Positions 24,544 to 33,291 of a DNA stretch of 64,000 bases are shown piece by piece. The stretch covers positions 4,554,682 to 4,618,681 of the forward strand of contig OY282374.1 in the NCBI GenBank assembly GCA_958295815.1, given 5' to 3'. Numbering within the stretch: the stretch's first letter is position 1; every line of letters starts with the position of its first letter. A model generated the notes under the pieces. That model searched no databases and was not told the origin of the DNA. It was given only the letters and a program-made list of their open reading frames with translations. Source of the DNA: Candidatus Poribacteria bacterium. Lineage in GTDB: Bacteria > Poribacteria > WGA-4E > WGA-3G. The position numbers and the translations under genes are program-made.

Positions 24544-27423
24544 ATGAAAAAAACGTTAGTTTCCATATCTTTAACCCTAATTCTGATTTCAACACTGTAT
24601 TTGCCCAAAACGTTTGCCCAAACTTCATCGCCTCTGGCGATCCTGCCGTCGCATAGAGGTGCGATCAGAAGTGTAACGTTCAGTCCTGATGGAAAAACCA
24701 TTGTAAGCGGAAGTAACGACGATACAATCCGACTCTGGGACGCAAAAACAGGCACGCAAAAACAGATACTCAGGAGACATACGGATGACGTTGAGAGTGT
24801 AGCCTTCAGTCCGGATGGAAAAACCATTGTAAGTGGAAGTGACGACGATACAATCCGACTCTGGGACGCAAACAATGGCGACCACAAACTAACACTCGTC
24901 GGACATAGTAGTGACGTTGAGAGTGTAGCCTTCAGTCCGGATGGAAAAACCATCGCAAGTGGAAGTACCGACTTCACAATCCGGCTTTGGGACGCAAACA
25001 ATGGCGAACATATGTTAACATTCATGGGCCATAGAGAACGTGTTAACAGCATAGCCTTCAGTCCCAATGGGAACACTATTGCTAGTGCGAGTTGGGACAA
25101 TACAATCCGGCTTTGGGATACCAACACAGGCGACCACAAACTAACACTCGTCGGACATAGGAATGATGTTAACAGCGTAGCATTCAGTCCTGATGGAAAA
25201 ACCATCGCAAGTGGAAGTGATGATCATACAATCCGACTTTGGGACGCAAACACAGGCGCACATAAGCTGACACTCGTCGGACATAGGGATGATGTTGACA
25301 GCGTAGCATTCAGTCCTGATGGAAAAACCATCGCAAGTGGAAGTCTAGATAGTAGAGTGATTCTCTGGAATTCAAATACTGGAACACAAAAGGTGACATT
25401 CCTTGAACATACGCATTATGTCCATAGCGTAGCCTTTAGTCCGGATGGAAAAACCATCGCAAGTGGAAGTAACGACTTCACAATCCGGCTTTGGAAGGCA
25501 AACAATGGCTCACAAAAACAGATACTCACGGGACATTTGGGGGCTGCCTTAAGTGTAGCCTTTAGTCCGGATGGAAAAACCATCGCAAGTGGAAGTAACG
25601 ACAATACAACCCGCCTCTGGGACACAAACACCCGCGCACATAAGCTGACACTCGTCGGACATAGGGAGGATGTTAACAGTGTAGCATTCAGTCCCGATGG
25701 AAAAACCATCGCAAGTGGAAGTAACGACGATACAATCCGACTCTGGGATGCAAATACTGGCATAGAAAAACTCGTGCTCAAAGGTCATGAGGGTAATATT
25801 AACAGTGTAGTCTTCAGCCCGGATGGAAGCACTATCGCAAGTGCAAGTAGAGACTATACAATCCGACTCTGGGACACAAACACTGGCGCACATAAGCTGA
25901 CACTCGTCGGACCTAGGTGGAATAATATTAACAGTGTAGCCTTTAGTCCCGATGGAAAAACCATCGCAAGTGGAAGGAACGACGATACAATCCGACTCTG
26001 GGATGCAAATACTGGCGCACATAAGCTGACACTCAAAGATACGAGTAATGTTGAGAGCGTAGTATTCAGTCCCGATGGAAAAACCATCGCAGGTGGAAGT
26101 GGTAATGGTACAATCCGCCTCTGGGATGTAATGACCGGCACAGAAAAATTCATGCTCAGAGGCCATAGAGTCAGGGTCAGCAGTGTAGTATTTAGTCCCG
26201 ATGGAAGCACTATTGCAAGTTCAAGTTGGGATGCCAGCATTCGGCTTTGGGACGCTAAGACCGGTGAACACAAAGAGACACTCACATGGCATAGTACGTC
26301 CCCTATCGTAAGTATAGTGTTCAGCCCCAATGGACGCAAAATTGCTGGTGCTGGTGGTGATGGTACTATTCTAATATGGGAGTTCACACCTTCCCTCAGC
26401 ATTTCAAACACGACTGTAAGTCTATCACCCTCCGCGATGCAGTCACCTACTATTGGACAGCAACTTACACTATCTCTCAAAATCGCAGACGGTGAAAATG
26501 TTGCTGGCTATCAAGCAACCGTGGAATTTGATACCACTGCTCTCCGTTATGTCTCAAGTAAAAACGGGGACTATTTACCTCAAGGCGCATTCTTTGTACC
26601 ACCAGTTGTTGAAGGAAATAAGGTGACGCTTGCAGCAACTTCTCTGTCTGGTGAGAGCGATGGAAGTGGCACACCAGCAACAATAACATTTGAGGTCGTC
26701 GCTGCCAAAGCTTCCACCGTGCGTCTATCAGAAGTGTTATTGACCGATAGTGCGGGTGGCAGTTCAACGCCACAAATAGAAAACGCTGCAATTACCGAAC
26801 CTCCACAACTGCCAGCGGATGTCAACAAGGACGGTATCGTAAACATTATTGACCTGACGCTGGTCGCGTCAAACTTTGGTAAGAGCGGGCAAAATAGTGC
26901 GGATGTCAATCAGGACGGTATCGTAAACATTATTGACCTGACGCTGGTCGCCGCCGCATTTGGGAGCACAGCCGCTGCCCCCGAAGTATGGAGTCGCTCC
27001 CTTGAATTCACGCCCACAAGAGAACAAGTGGAACAGTGGTTGCATCAAGCAAGACAGATGAACTTGACAGATCCGACTTTCCAGCGCGGCATTCTCATGT
27101 TGGAGAAGCTTCTCACCTCACTGACGCCCAAAGAAACAGCACTTCTGCCAAACTATCCGAACCCATTCAACCCAGAGACATGGATACCGTATCAATTGGC
27201 AGAACCTACCGAGGTCAGCATCTTCATTTATAGTGCGGATGGTAGGTTGATTCGGACGTTGGACTTGGGGCATCGGGCTGTTGGTATTTATGAGTCTCGG
27301 AACCGTGCCGTGTACTGGGATGGCAGAAACGAATTGAGTGAACCTGTCGCCAGCGGCGTCTATTTCTATACGTTCACAGCAGGAGAGTTCACAGCAACAC
27401 GGAAGATGCTCATTTTGAAATAG
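24544..27423 (+). CDS. Secreted 14-repeat WD40 protein with cohesin-like, dockerin and FlgD-like domains
   Basis: The start is placed at 24544, 15 nucleotides after an AAGGAGAGG region and at the head of a signal peptide ending FAQ (residue 26). Fourteen WD40 repeats (about residues 30-610) are very alike (VAFSPDGKTIASGSND then TIRLWD) and suggest two seven-bladed propellers. Next comes a cohesin-like domain (about 625-755, IGQQLTLSLKIADGENVAGY and VEFDTTALRYVSS). Two dockerin loops follow (DVNKDGIVNIIDL, DVNQDGIVNIIDL), then the terminal FlgD-like module (NYPNPFNPETW to RKMLILK). Cohesin and dockerin together in one chain could allow self-assembly or binding to dockerin proteins such as the one at 1-1889 (inference). 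The near-identical repeats suggest recent expansion. Confidence 0.9.
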   Translation: MKKTLVSISLTLILISTLYLPKTFAQTSSPLAILPSHRGAIRSVTFSPDGKTIVSGSNDDTIRLWDAKTGTQKQILRRHTDDVESVAFSPDGKTIVSGSDDDTIRLWDANNGDHKLTLVGHSSDVESVAFSPDGKTIASGSTDFTIRLWDANNGEHMLTFMGHRERVNSIAFSPNGNTIASASWDNTIRLWDTNTGDHKLTLVGHRNDVNSVAFSPDGKTIASGSDDHTIRLWDANTGAHKLTLVGHRDDVDSVAFSPDGKTIASGSLDSRVILWNSNTGTQKVTFLEHTHYVHSVAFSPDGKTIASGSNDFTIRLWKANNGSQKQILTGHLGAALSVAFSPDGKTIASGSNDNTTRLWDTNTRAHKLTLVGHREDVNSVAFSPDGKTIASGSNDDTIRLWDANTGIEKLVLKGHEGNINSVVFSPDGSTIASASRDYTIRLWDTNTGAHKLTLVGPRWNNINSVAFSPDGKTIASGRNDDTIRLWDANTGAHKLTLKDTSNVESVVFSPDGKTIAGGSGNGTIRLWDVMTGTEKFMLRGHRVRVSSVVFSPDGSTIASSSWDASIRLWDAKTGEHKETLTWHSTSPIVSIVFSPNGRKIAGAGGDGTILIWEFTPSLSISNTTVSLSPSAMQSPTIGQQLTLSLKIADGENVAGYQATVEFDTTALRYVSSKNGDYLPQGAFFVPPVVEGNKVTLAATSLSGESDGSGTPATITFEVVAAKASTVRLSEVLLTDSAGGSSTPQIENAAITEPPQLPADVNKDGIVNIIDLTLVASNFGKSGQNSADVNQDGIVNIIDLTLVAAAFGSTAAAPEVWSRSLEFTPTREQVEQWLHQARQMNLTDPTFQRGILMLEKLLTSLTPKETALLPNYPNPFNPETWIPYQLAEPTEVSIFIYSADGRLIRTLDLGHRAVGIYESRNRAVYWDGRNELSEPVASGVYFYTFTAGEFTATRKMLILK

Positions 27424-27946
27424 GTAGTAGAAAAAAATTAGCTTTGTAGGTGGGGACGGATATTGTTACGAACCATCTTCGTCTACAAAGCGTATAATTC
27501 CGATAAAAGCATTGATAAGCAGAAAAACCGAACGCAACGTTTTCTCCAAATCGTTACTTTCAGCTTCTAACACAAAGTTCATAGTGGATGGACTAAATCG
27601 GCGTTCTGTCCGAGTCCATTCTTCCAGAATGAAGAAATCTAACGAAAACAAACGTGTGGATAGTTAGGAAGTACTGAGAGACCCTGCAATGGAAATGAAT
27701 CGAATCATATAACGCTAACACCCCCAATATCCTACCACATGCACAAGGGAATACCAAGGGAAACCCAAGCACTTTTTCCTTGACTTCCAATTCGAGTTAC
27801 CTCCTCACAAATTATCTATCTATGGTAAAGCCTACAAACAAATAGACACAAAACGATCCACCGTCGCTGGCGAGGTTAGAAACCTCGCCAATTCGAGTGT
27901 CTAAGTAATTCTAAAATCTACCATAAATATAGGGGATTGTGTAATT

Positions 27947-28069
27947 ATGCGGAAACGTTTGAACATTTCAAAAACACTATCAATGTCGGAAAAGATGGCG
28001 GTCGATGTCCAGCGGATTGCAACCGCACCCCGCTTTGTTGATTGTATCACTCACGAATATAAGCGATAA
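27947..28069 (+). CDS. Possible 40-residue small protein
   Basis: Reads MRKRLNISKTLSMSEKM then AVDVQRIATAPRFVDC. It begins with an ATG about 10 bases after a GGGGA sequence and ends at a TAA. It could be a small gene or the relic of a longer one. No family is recognised. Confidence 0.25.
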   Translation: MRKRLNISKTLSMSEKMAVDVQRIATAPRFVDCITHEYKR

Positions 28070-28220
28070 CATTTATAGCGTGTAAAACCTCTACAACCCA
28101 TAGCCAAACCCCTCACGACAGTAAGAATGTTTGTCAATGCTACACGTCCTACTGACTACTGATAGCTGACGGCTGACCGCTAATTCACCTTTCCCCACCC
28201 GAAAATCACGCCTCGATTTG

Positions 28221-28370
28221 ATGCAACCTTCTGGTCTCAAAAACGCGTTATTATTTTACAAGCATATTACAACCATTGCGAAAGAATCCGGATGGAACGA
28301 TAAGATTGTTGAAGGATATGAAGATATGGCAGACTATCCTGAACAACACATAAAGATGATTCGTCGGTGA
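28221..28370 (+). CDS. Possible 49-residue small protein or gene remnant
   Basis: Reads MQPSGLKNALLFYKHITT then a charged helix (AKESGWNDKIVEGYEDMAD) to a TGA. Codon use looks coding, but no ribosome-binding site is visible. It may be the C-terminal part of a degraded gene. Confidence 0.3.
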   Translation: MQPSGLKNALLFYKHITTIAKESGWNDKIVEGYEDMADYPEQHIKMIRR

Positions 28371-28497
28371 CGGTAGGATTCTTTACTGCGACGTTCCTGA
28401 GCGCGGAGAAAACGATAATTGAATTTTGGGAGATAGAGGTTGCAAACCCGCAATCCTAATACACTACCAAAAGCGTTATATAAAAAGGAGATGTTAT

Positions 28498-28965
28498 ATG
28501 AAAGCGTTTCTGTTTCTTATAGTCGTAGCGGTTATCCTTATCGGAATCGGAAAAGGATGGTGGATAAATCCAAAACCGGGAAATGGGCAGCCCGGAGATG
28601 AACCGGGAAACGAGCAGCCGGGAGATGAACCGAAAGGCGTTTCACCGAGTGAGATGGAGATGTTAAATTGGTTTCGTAGAAATGGATGTACAGTCGAAAT
28701 ACCGGGCGGGTCAACTCAGACGTATAAGTTCTTTGAGAATGCAGGCATACCCTATGATAAGTCCTATCAGATAACTTGGCAGCTTGAGTTTAAGGACGTA
28801 ATTCCCTATGATAAACCCGGCGATCCAGTAATTCCGAGTCCGGGTCGTTTTGCTAGAAAGACACTAGGAGGTATTTGGAGCTCTGCTGGTGATTCTTATC
28901 ATGAACTGCTTAAGATAAAAGAGGACTTTCAAAAACACGTCGCTGCAGGCTATGTTGTGAGGTAA
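28498..28965 (+). CDS. Membrane-anchored small protein with proline/glycine-rich linker
   Basis: An AAAAGGAG site 9 bases before the ATG at 28498 fixes the start; the upstream in-frame ATG at 28426 lacks one. The 155-residue product has an N-terminal membrane helix (FLFLIVVAVILIGIGKGWW). A repetitive linker of the form PGNxQPGDEP follows, then an external domain of about 110 residues with one cysteine. I do not recognise the domain. The linker repeats at both protein and DNA level. The gene stands alone. Confidence 0.6.
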   Translation: MKAFLFLIVVAVILIGIGKGWWINPKPGNGQPGDEPGNEQPGDEPKGVSPSEMEMLNWFRRNGCTVEIPGGSTQTYKFFENAGIPYDKSYQITWQLEFKDVIPYDKPGDPVIPSPGRFARKTLGGIWSSAGDSYHELLKIKEDFQKHVAAGYVVR

Positions 28966-29150
28966 TAGAAGTCCTCGATGCGGTATCCCTGTACTTCCTA
29001 TAAAAAAAGCAGAACACAGGATCACCAAACCCCACATTCCGATCTTAACTCACAACCCAGTACTCACAACCCATAGTAAATTATCTTGCGGTAGAGTAGG
29101 AGCGAACTAATATCGCACTAGGGTAGAAAAATAGGGAGAGGTCAGTCAAA

Positions 29151-29336
29151 TTATACGCGCGGGATTTTTAATTGCTTACAAATTTGCTGGGCAAGTACAT
29201 TTTTAATCTCGGTGTGTCTGGGCACTGTGGCGTGAGTGCCTAACTTTGGATGCCACCATCGCGAATGTTTACGACCTTCTTTATAAAGCTCACAGCCATG
29301 GTCTCCAAGATGCTTAAGCAGTTGCCTGCGTTTCAT
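29151..29336 (-). CDS. hicA: HicA-type mRNA interferase toxin
   Basis: The 61-residue protein matches the HicA/YcfA double-stranded-RNA-binding-like fold, with the conserved histidine (H24 in GRKHSRWWHP), ATVPRH and the closing KNVLAQQICKQLKI. HicA toxins cleave mRNA and are neutralised by HicB. The gene overlaps the upstream receiver-HicB gene by 4 bp (29333-29336), the classic tight coupling of an antitoxin-first module. Length is normal and all expected motifs are present, so it is probably functional. Confidence 0.88.
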   Translation of the reverse strand: MKRRQLLKHLGDHGCELYKEGRKHSRWWHPKLGTHATVPRHTEIKNVLAQQICKQLKIPRV

Positions 29337-30010
29337 ACATCAATTCTTACTTCCTCAAACCCGCCTTCAGTTTGGTCTGGTGCTCCTAGCGCTCCGAATT
29401 CCAAAATATCAGAAGTCTTTACCGCTTCAGATTCACTTTCCGTTCGACGAGACACTTCAAGCATTTCATCCTCTAATATTTCGCGAAGCGTGATTTGCAA
29501 CGTATCTAATAATTCACTTTTCGTTCGTTCTTGACAGGTCACACCTGGAACCTCCAATATCCACCCAATCCACCATCCCTCACTCTCTCGGATGAGAGCC
29601 GTATAGGTTTGTGCTATCTCTGCAGGACTGGATTCTGTCTTGAGCCACTCCTGAAGAAATAGAAGGTCTGATTCATAAGAGTCGGCGTCTCGACTACGTT
29701 TCCTGATAATCAATGGATCTTCCTTCACCATATCAAGATGCCGTGTGACAAAAATGACCGGCACGCTGATAGACAAATCGTGCAGCCGACGAACGATTGT
29801 ATTTCCACTTTCATGATCATTGTCCGACTTCATGTCAAGAATCGCACCACTGTAGGAATTATCTATTTTTTCCAATGCGCTCAACGGATCTGTTACGATG
29901 TCAGTTTCAACAGTCAGATTGTATTTTTTATTGAAAGTATCTACAGTGTCTATAAAGACCCGTTGTTGTTCTTCTGCGTCTTCGACAAGCAAAATTTTCA
30001 TCGTATTCAT
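29333..30010 (-). CDS. hicB: Receiver-domain/HicB antitoxin fusion
   Basis: Residues 4-115 look like a response-regulator receiver: MKILLVEDAEE at the start (E10, D11), a candidate phosphoacceptor D59 in GAILDMKSDND, and T89 in PVIFVTR; the conserved lysine is not certain. Residues 136-180 are a HicB antitoxin domain (YTALIRESEGWWIGWILEVP then GVTCQERTKSELLDTL). The C-terminal ~45 residues are acidic and unassigned; no DNA-binding helix-turn-helix or RHH tail is evident. A GGAGGG site precedes the ATG. The layout suggests an antitoxin whose toxin binding is controlled by phosphorylation or by another signal through the receiver. This fusion is not a form I know as characterised. Confidence 0.82.
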   Translation of the reverse strand: MNTMKILLVEDAEEQQRVFIDTVDTFNKKYNLTVETDIVTDPLSALEKIDNSYSGAILDMKSDNDHESGNTIVRRLHDLSISVPVIFVTRHLDMVKEDPLIIRKRSRDADSYESDLLFLQEWLKTESSPAEIAQTYTALIRESEGWWIGWILEVPGVTCQERTKSELLDTLQITLREILEDEMLEVSRRTESESEAVKTSDILEFGALGAPDQTEGGFEEVRIDV

Positions 30011-30288
30011 TTTTCACCCTCCGTTTTAGGCTGAAGTGTGATGTCATGTATTGCTGATCGGTTGCTATCTTCCAGTACAGGCGTTCCGTAACACACCACG
30101 TTTTAATTCCATTCTCAAAGCCTATAATACCTAATACAGTCTACCTTAAACCTACAGAAATGTCAAGTTATGATCGACTTAATTTTAGGCATGCTGCAGC
30201 ACCGCAACCTCGTAAACTTGAAACATGGCAGTACACATCTTATCAAAGTTGGCGTGATCTATATTATTATTCATACTACCACTGTCCT

Positions 30289-30402
30289 TTAACGTGCTGG
30301 ATCCGCAACAGCATCTTGCACCGCGGTGTAAAGGTGCTGAAGTGCCTGATAGTATTCCATCTCGGCGTTCTGAATGCCTTGAACGTCGCGACTAGCACGC
30401 GC
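30289..30402 (-). pseudogene. Unidentified gene remnant
   Basis: A short minus-strand frame without a start codon reads QGIQNAEMEYYQALQHLY then TAVQDAVADPAR-stop. Residue use is typical of a helical protein tail. Nothing upstream continues it. It lies between the receiver-HicB gene and an RHH-like frame and is probably debris. Confidence 0.25.
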
Positions 30403-30466
30403 TTATTTTTCAGAAACCGTTGTAAAAAAATCCTTACGAGAATGCCCTCAGACTAACACTCCCAGA

Positions 30467-30700
30467 TTACGCGATCGGCGGCTTATTGTTCGCTGTGAAC
30501 ACCATATTGATGCCCTGCTTCAAAAGTCCCTCAACGTTCATATCAATCTCAGCACACAATACCTTGAGTTGTCGATATGCGTCCAGTTCCAGACGGATTG
30601 ACAGATATTTAATCCACCTAACGACGGAACCTGTGGAAAAAGTTCCAACGAGAAGGACGACTATCCCGTTGTAATATCCTACGTATTTTCCTTTTAACAT
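30467..30700 (-). CDS. Ribbon-helix-helix-like small protein, possible orphan antitoxin
   Basis: The C-terminal half (KYLSIRLELDAYRQLKVL then DMNVEGLLKQGINMV) resembles ribbon-helix-helix DNA-binding proteins used as antitoxins or partition regulators. The first ~33 residues, a hydrophobic stretch, do not belong to that family and come from sequence that overlaps the end of the next minus-strand gene. A frameshift or recombination may therefore have joined them. No toxin gene is adjacent. Function is uncertain. Confidence 0.4.
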   Translation of the reverse strand: MLKGKYVGYYNGIVVLLVGTFSTGSVVRWIKYLSIRLELDAYRQLKVLCAEIDMNVEGLLKQGINMVFTANNKPPIA

Positions 30701-31061
30701 TGCCCGGAAGGGGTGCCGTTAAATTACGAAGTCTCTTCATATTCTTTCGATTCGATGCCTTCGCAATTTCAAGTGCTAATGGTAAATACACCAACCGACG
30801 CTTTAACCATCGAGCCCACCTTCTGGGTAGACGAGGAATAGCCTCTGCGATCCCATCCGTTTCTCTTCTGGACTGCGTTGAAACCCGTTCAGCCAGATTC
30901 TCAAACATCTCCTTTATTTTTGCACGATTCTTGTATAACAGGTTAGCAATCTCGAACGCTAATGGCAAAGATGCTAATACCCCCGGCATAAATCTTTGGA
31001 CAGACTTGGGTAAATATTGGATTATGGGTTTGAGAAGTTTCTGCAATTTCGCAGCATTCAT
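30618..31061 (-). CDS. Basic 147-residue protein with an internal duplication
   Basis: An AAGGAG site lies 13 bases before the ATG. The sequence has two related halves: LPKSVQRF with LASLPLAFEIANLLYKNRAK, and LPRRWARW with LVYLPLALEIAKASNRKN. Each ends in a strongly basic segment, and the C-terminus is rich in arginine. No family is recognised. It may be a membrane-associated or nucleic-acid-binding protein. Its end overlaps the RHH-like frame, so at least one of the two is probably damaged. Confidence 0.45.
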   Translation of the reverse strand: MNAAKLQKLLKPIIQYLPKSVQRFMPGVLASLPLAFEIANLLYKNRAKIKEMFENLAERVSTQSRRETDGIAEAIPRLPRRWARWLKRRLVYLPLALEIAKASNRKNMKRLRNLTAPLPGNVKRKIRRILQRDSRPSRWNFFHRFRR

Positions 31062-31118
31062 AATAACAGTTGACTCCTTGATTTTAAGATACCTGTCTCA
31101 TTGAAAAACCGATAGAAA

Positions 31119-31316
31119 TTATGAGTCGTCATCTACTGCCATCCAATCTGCAGCATTGAGTGCTTGGATACGCGGTCGGAAAACTTTGTTGAATCGTTCC
31201 AATTTGGCGGTAAACCAAGGGAGATTTGCGTTATCTTAGTGTATTTTTTCGGGAAGGTAAGGTTTAATCGCAAGAATGCCTATATCGCCCGTAGTGCTGT
31301 CAATCCTGTCGCCGGT
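31119..31316 (-). pseudogene. Unidentified interrupted gene fragment
   Basis: A minus-strand frame reads GDIGILAIKPYLPEKIH, an in-frame TAA, then DNANLPWFTAKLERFNKVF and RIQALNAADWMAVDDDS-stop. Both parts look coding and share a frame, so this seems to be a gene tail with a nonsense mutation. It lies just past the VapC remnant. Confidence 0.3.
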
Positions 31317-31318
31317 TC

Positions 31319-31564
31319 TTAGGCATCAAGGAGAGGAATACTATATGCCTTTATCCGTGAATCACGGGTAACAAACGTCAAATCTTCGATGTCTGCTTGG
31401 GCAATTAACAATCTATCAAATGGATCCTCATGATGAAATGCAAGGTCTTTAACTCTCCAGACATGTTCATAAACAACCGACAGCCATTGAAAACCTGATG
31501 CTGCTACCGATTGCTTCATTCCATAGATTCTGATGCCGTAGTCTTTGAATACATTGTATGGAGT
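31319..31564 (-). pseudogene. vapC: VapC-like PIN toxin, N-terminally truncated
   Basis: The frame contains the C-terminal half of a PIN-domain toxin: ASGFQWLSV, then HHEDPFDRLLIAQADIEDLT and FVTRDSRI, which carries the conserved DPFDRLLIAQA and TRD motifs. The N-terminal part with the first catalytic aspartate is missing, and the frame closes with a TAG upstream. No VapB antitoxin is found. It is read as a dead toxin gene. Confidence 0.7.
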
Positions 31565-31898
31565 CTACCATAAAGTTGAGCTTTTTTCAAGTCTGATGTT
31601 TCGGCTTTGTGTTCTTTGTGATAGCAGATTTCTGGCAAAGTATAGAGTGAAAAAAGCCTAAAAAAAGCGGTCTGATACCTATCTTTCTGAATACCGATTG
31701 CCACAAATCCCACTTTTCCCAAAAATCTTGGTTTGGAATGTTCCATATCTCAACCGAACTCTCAGAACGCATCCAGAATTGGTATTACATCCGAAACTTT
31801 ATAAACCTTTTTCCGTTAATCGCGTCAAAGGACTCTAATGATTCTAAAATATATTCAAAACATACACCAATAGATCCGCGAAAATATACGGAGGAGCC

Positions 31899-33200
31899 AT
31901 GCGCTTAGTTGAAGGGCTGTCTATTGGGATCGCCGCGATTCGTGCGAACAAGATGCGTTCGTTACTGACGATGTTAGGAATTATCATCGGTATTGCGGCG
32001 GTCCTGGCTATGATAGCCATCGGTGACGGTGCTAAGGAAGTTGTGATGCAGGACGTACAGAAGGTAGGTGGGGCAACCCGATTCACTCTGTACCAGACAT
32101 CGTATAAACGAGAAAATAACAGATGGGTACGTATCCGTACCAATGAATACATGGAATATGGAGATGTGAGGGCAATCGAGGCAGAATGCCCATCCGTGAG
32201 AGCTGTTACGCCGAGACTTGCGGATTGGAGAGGCGTACTGATGCAGGGTCCGGGTGGTTCTGAAACCCGATCTGGCTATAACGGTGTAGACGCTTCTTAC
32301 ATAACCGCAATGAAGTGGGACGTTCATGAGGGACGCTTCATTACAGATGAAGACGTCGAACACGCATCAAAAATTTGTGTGCTGGGAAGTGAACTTGCGT
32401 TTGAACTATTTGGTAACGAATCGCCTTTAGGACACGAAATTAAAATTGCGAGGGACGTTCGATATCGCGATCCGTGGGGCAGAAGGCGGCGCGAACGCTT
32501 CACTGAACGCTTCACAGTTGTCGGCACACTCGTCCCGAAAGGTACCAGCTTCCAGTTCGGATGGAGTTACGACAGTCTCGCTTTTATCCCGATATCAACT
32601 GTCCAAGAACGCTTCACGGGGAGCGATAGGATTCGCGATATTATGGTTTTCGCGAATAGCGTCGATGTTATCCCGAAAGCGATCGAAGAGGTGAAAACTG
32701 TTATCAGAAAGCGTCACAAAAACCAAGACGAGTTCGTCAGAATCTCTGAAACACGCAGAGGTATAGCGCAGTTAGAGAAAATTAGTAAACTGATTAAAAT
32801 CGCCTTAGGGAGTATCGCTGGGTTTTCGCTCCTCGTTGGGGGTATCGGTATCATGAATATGATGCTCGTCGCTGTCAGTGAACGTACTCGCGAGATTGGT
32901 TTACGGAAAGCCCTCGGTGCGAAACCACTGGATATTCTGTCGCAGTTCCTAATAGAGGCAATAGTCATGTGCGGTGTAGGGGGTGCAATCGGTGTAGGAT
33001 TGGGCATCTTTGCTGGCGAGGGTATGGCGATGCTCGCCGTTAAGATCGCTAAAATTGTCCCCGAATGGCCCGCCGTTGTCTCTATGCAGTGGGTACTGAT
33101 TTCGGTATCATTCTCCACGACGATCGGTATTTTCTTTGGGTTGTATCCGGCGATAAAAGCTGCTACCGTTCCACCGGTTGTGGCACTACGTAAGGAATAA
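31899..33200 (+). CDS. FtsX/MacB-type ABC permease, paralogue 1
   Basis: This 433-residue protein has the MacB-like layout: one N-terminal membrane helix within NKMRSLLTMLGIIIG, a periplasmic domain of about 230 residues, then three helices in the FtsX domain around GIMNMMLVAVSERTREIGLR and PVVALRKE at the end. A GGAGGAG site precedes the ATG. MacB-type exporters carry an ATPase domain on the same chain, but here it is absent, as in LolC/LolE-like or split systems. The protein is highly similar to those at 33593, 40770 and 42541. The likely process is export or extraction of a peptide, lipid or lipoprotein across the envelope together with the adaptor at 45331. Confidence 0.88.
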   Translation: MRLVEGLSIGIAAIRANKMRSLLTMLGIIIGIAAVLAMIAIGDGAKEVVMQDVQKVGGATRFTLYQTSYKRENNRWVRIRTNEYMEYGDVRAIEAECPSVRAVTPRLADWRGVLMQGPGGSETRSGYNGVDASYITAMKWDVHEGRFITDEDVEHASKICVLGSELAFELFGNESPLGHEIKIARDVRYRDPWGRRRRERFTERFTVVGTLVPKGTSFQFGWSYDSLAFIPISTVQERFTGSDRIRDIMVFANSVDVIPKAIEEVKTVIRKRHKNQDEFVRISETRRGIAQLEKISKLIKIALGSIAGFSLLVGGIGIMNMMLVAVSERTREIGLRKALGAKPLDILSQFLIEAIVMCGVGGAIGVGLGIFAGEGMAMLAVKIAKIVPEWPAVVSMQWVLISVSFSTTIGIFFGLYPAIKAATVPPVVALRKE

Positions 33201-33234
33201 AAATAGGGCTATCCAGTTAACATCTATTCTTGTA

Positions 33235-33266
33235 GGCGCGCTTTGAAAGCGCGCCTTTTTTGTTTT
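33235..33266 (+). terminator. Rho-independent terminator after permease 1
   Basis: A GGCGCGC-TTTGAAA-GCGCGCC stem-loop is followed by a run rich in T (TTTTTTGTTTTT). It lies 34 bases after the stop of the permease gene. Confidence 0.85.
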
Positions 33267-33291
33267 TGGTAGGTTTCGATTCACTCGTGTT

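Larger units (their letters stand above)
27424..28497. other. Largely gene-free 1.07-kb gap
   Basis: No established gene. A GGCGAGGTTAGAAACC palindrome with an attached tail (27873-27930) is the inverse copy of repeats at about 38104-38170 and 62046-62100. Reverse-oriented heptamer repeats lie near 28150-28180. A minus-strand frame at 27466-27651 (61 residues, coding-like codon use, TTG start, no ribosome-binding site) is too weak to call. Two short plus-strand frames are listed separately. Confidence 0.5.

Noticed and set aside
30160..30456. Plus-strand 98-residue gene
   Set aside because: Low-complexity aromatic composition, no ribosome-binding site, and the opposite strand holds a better coding-like remnant.
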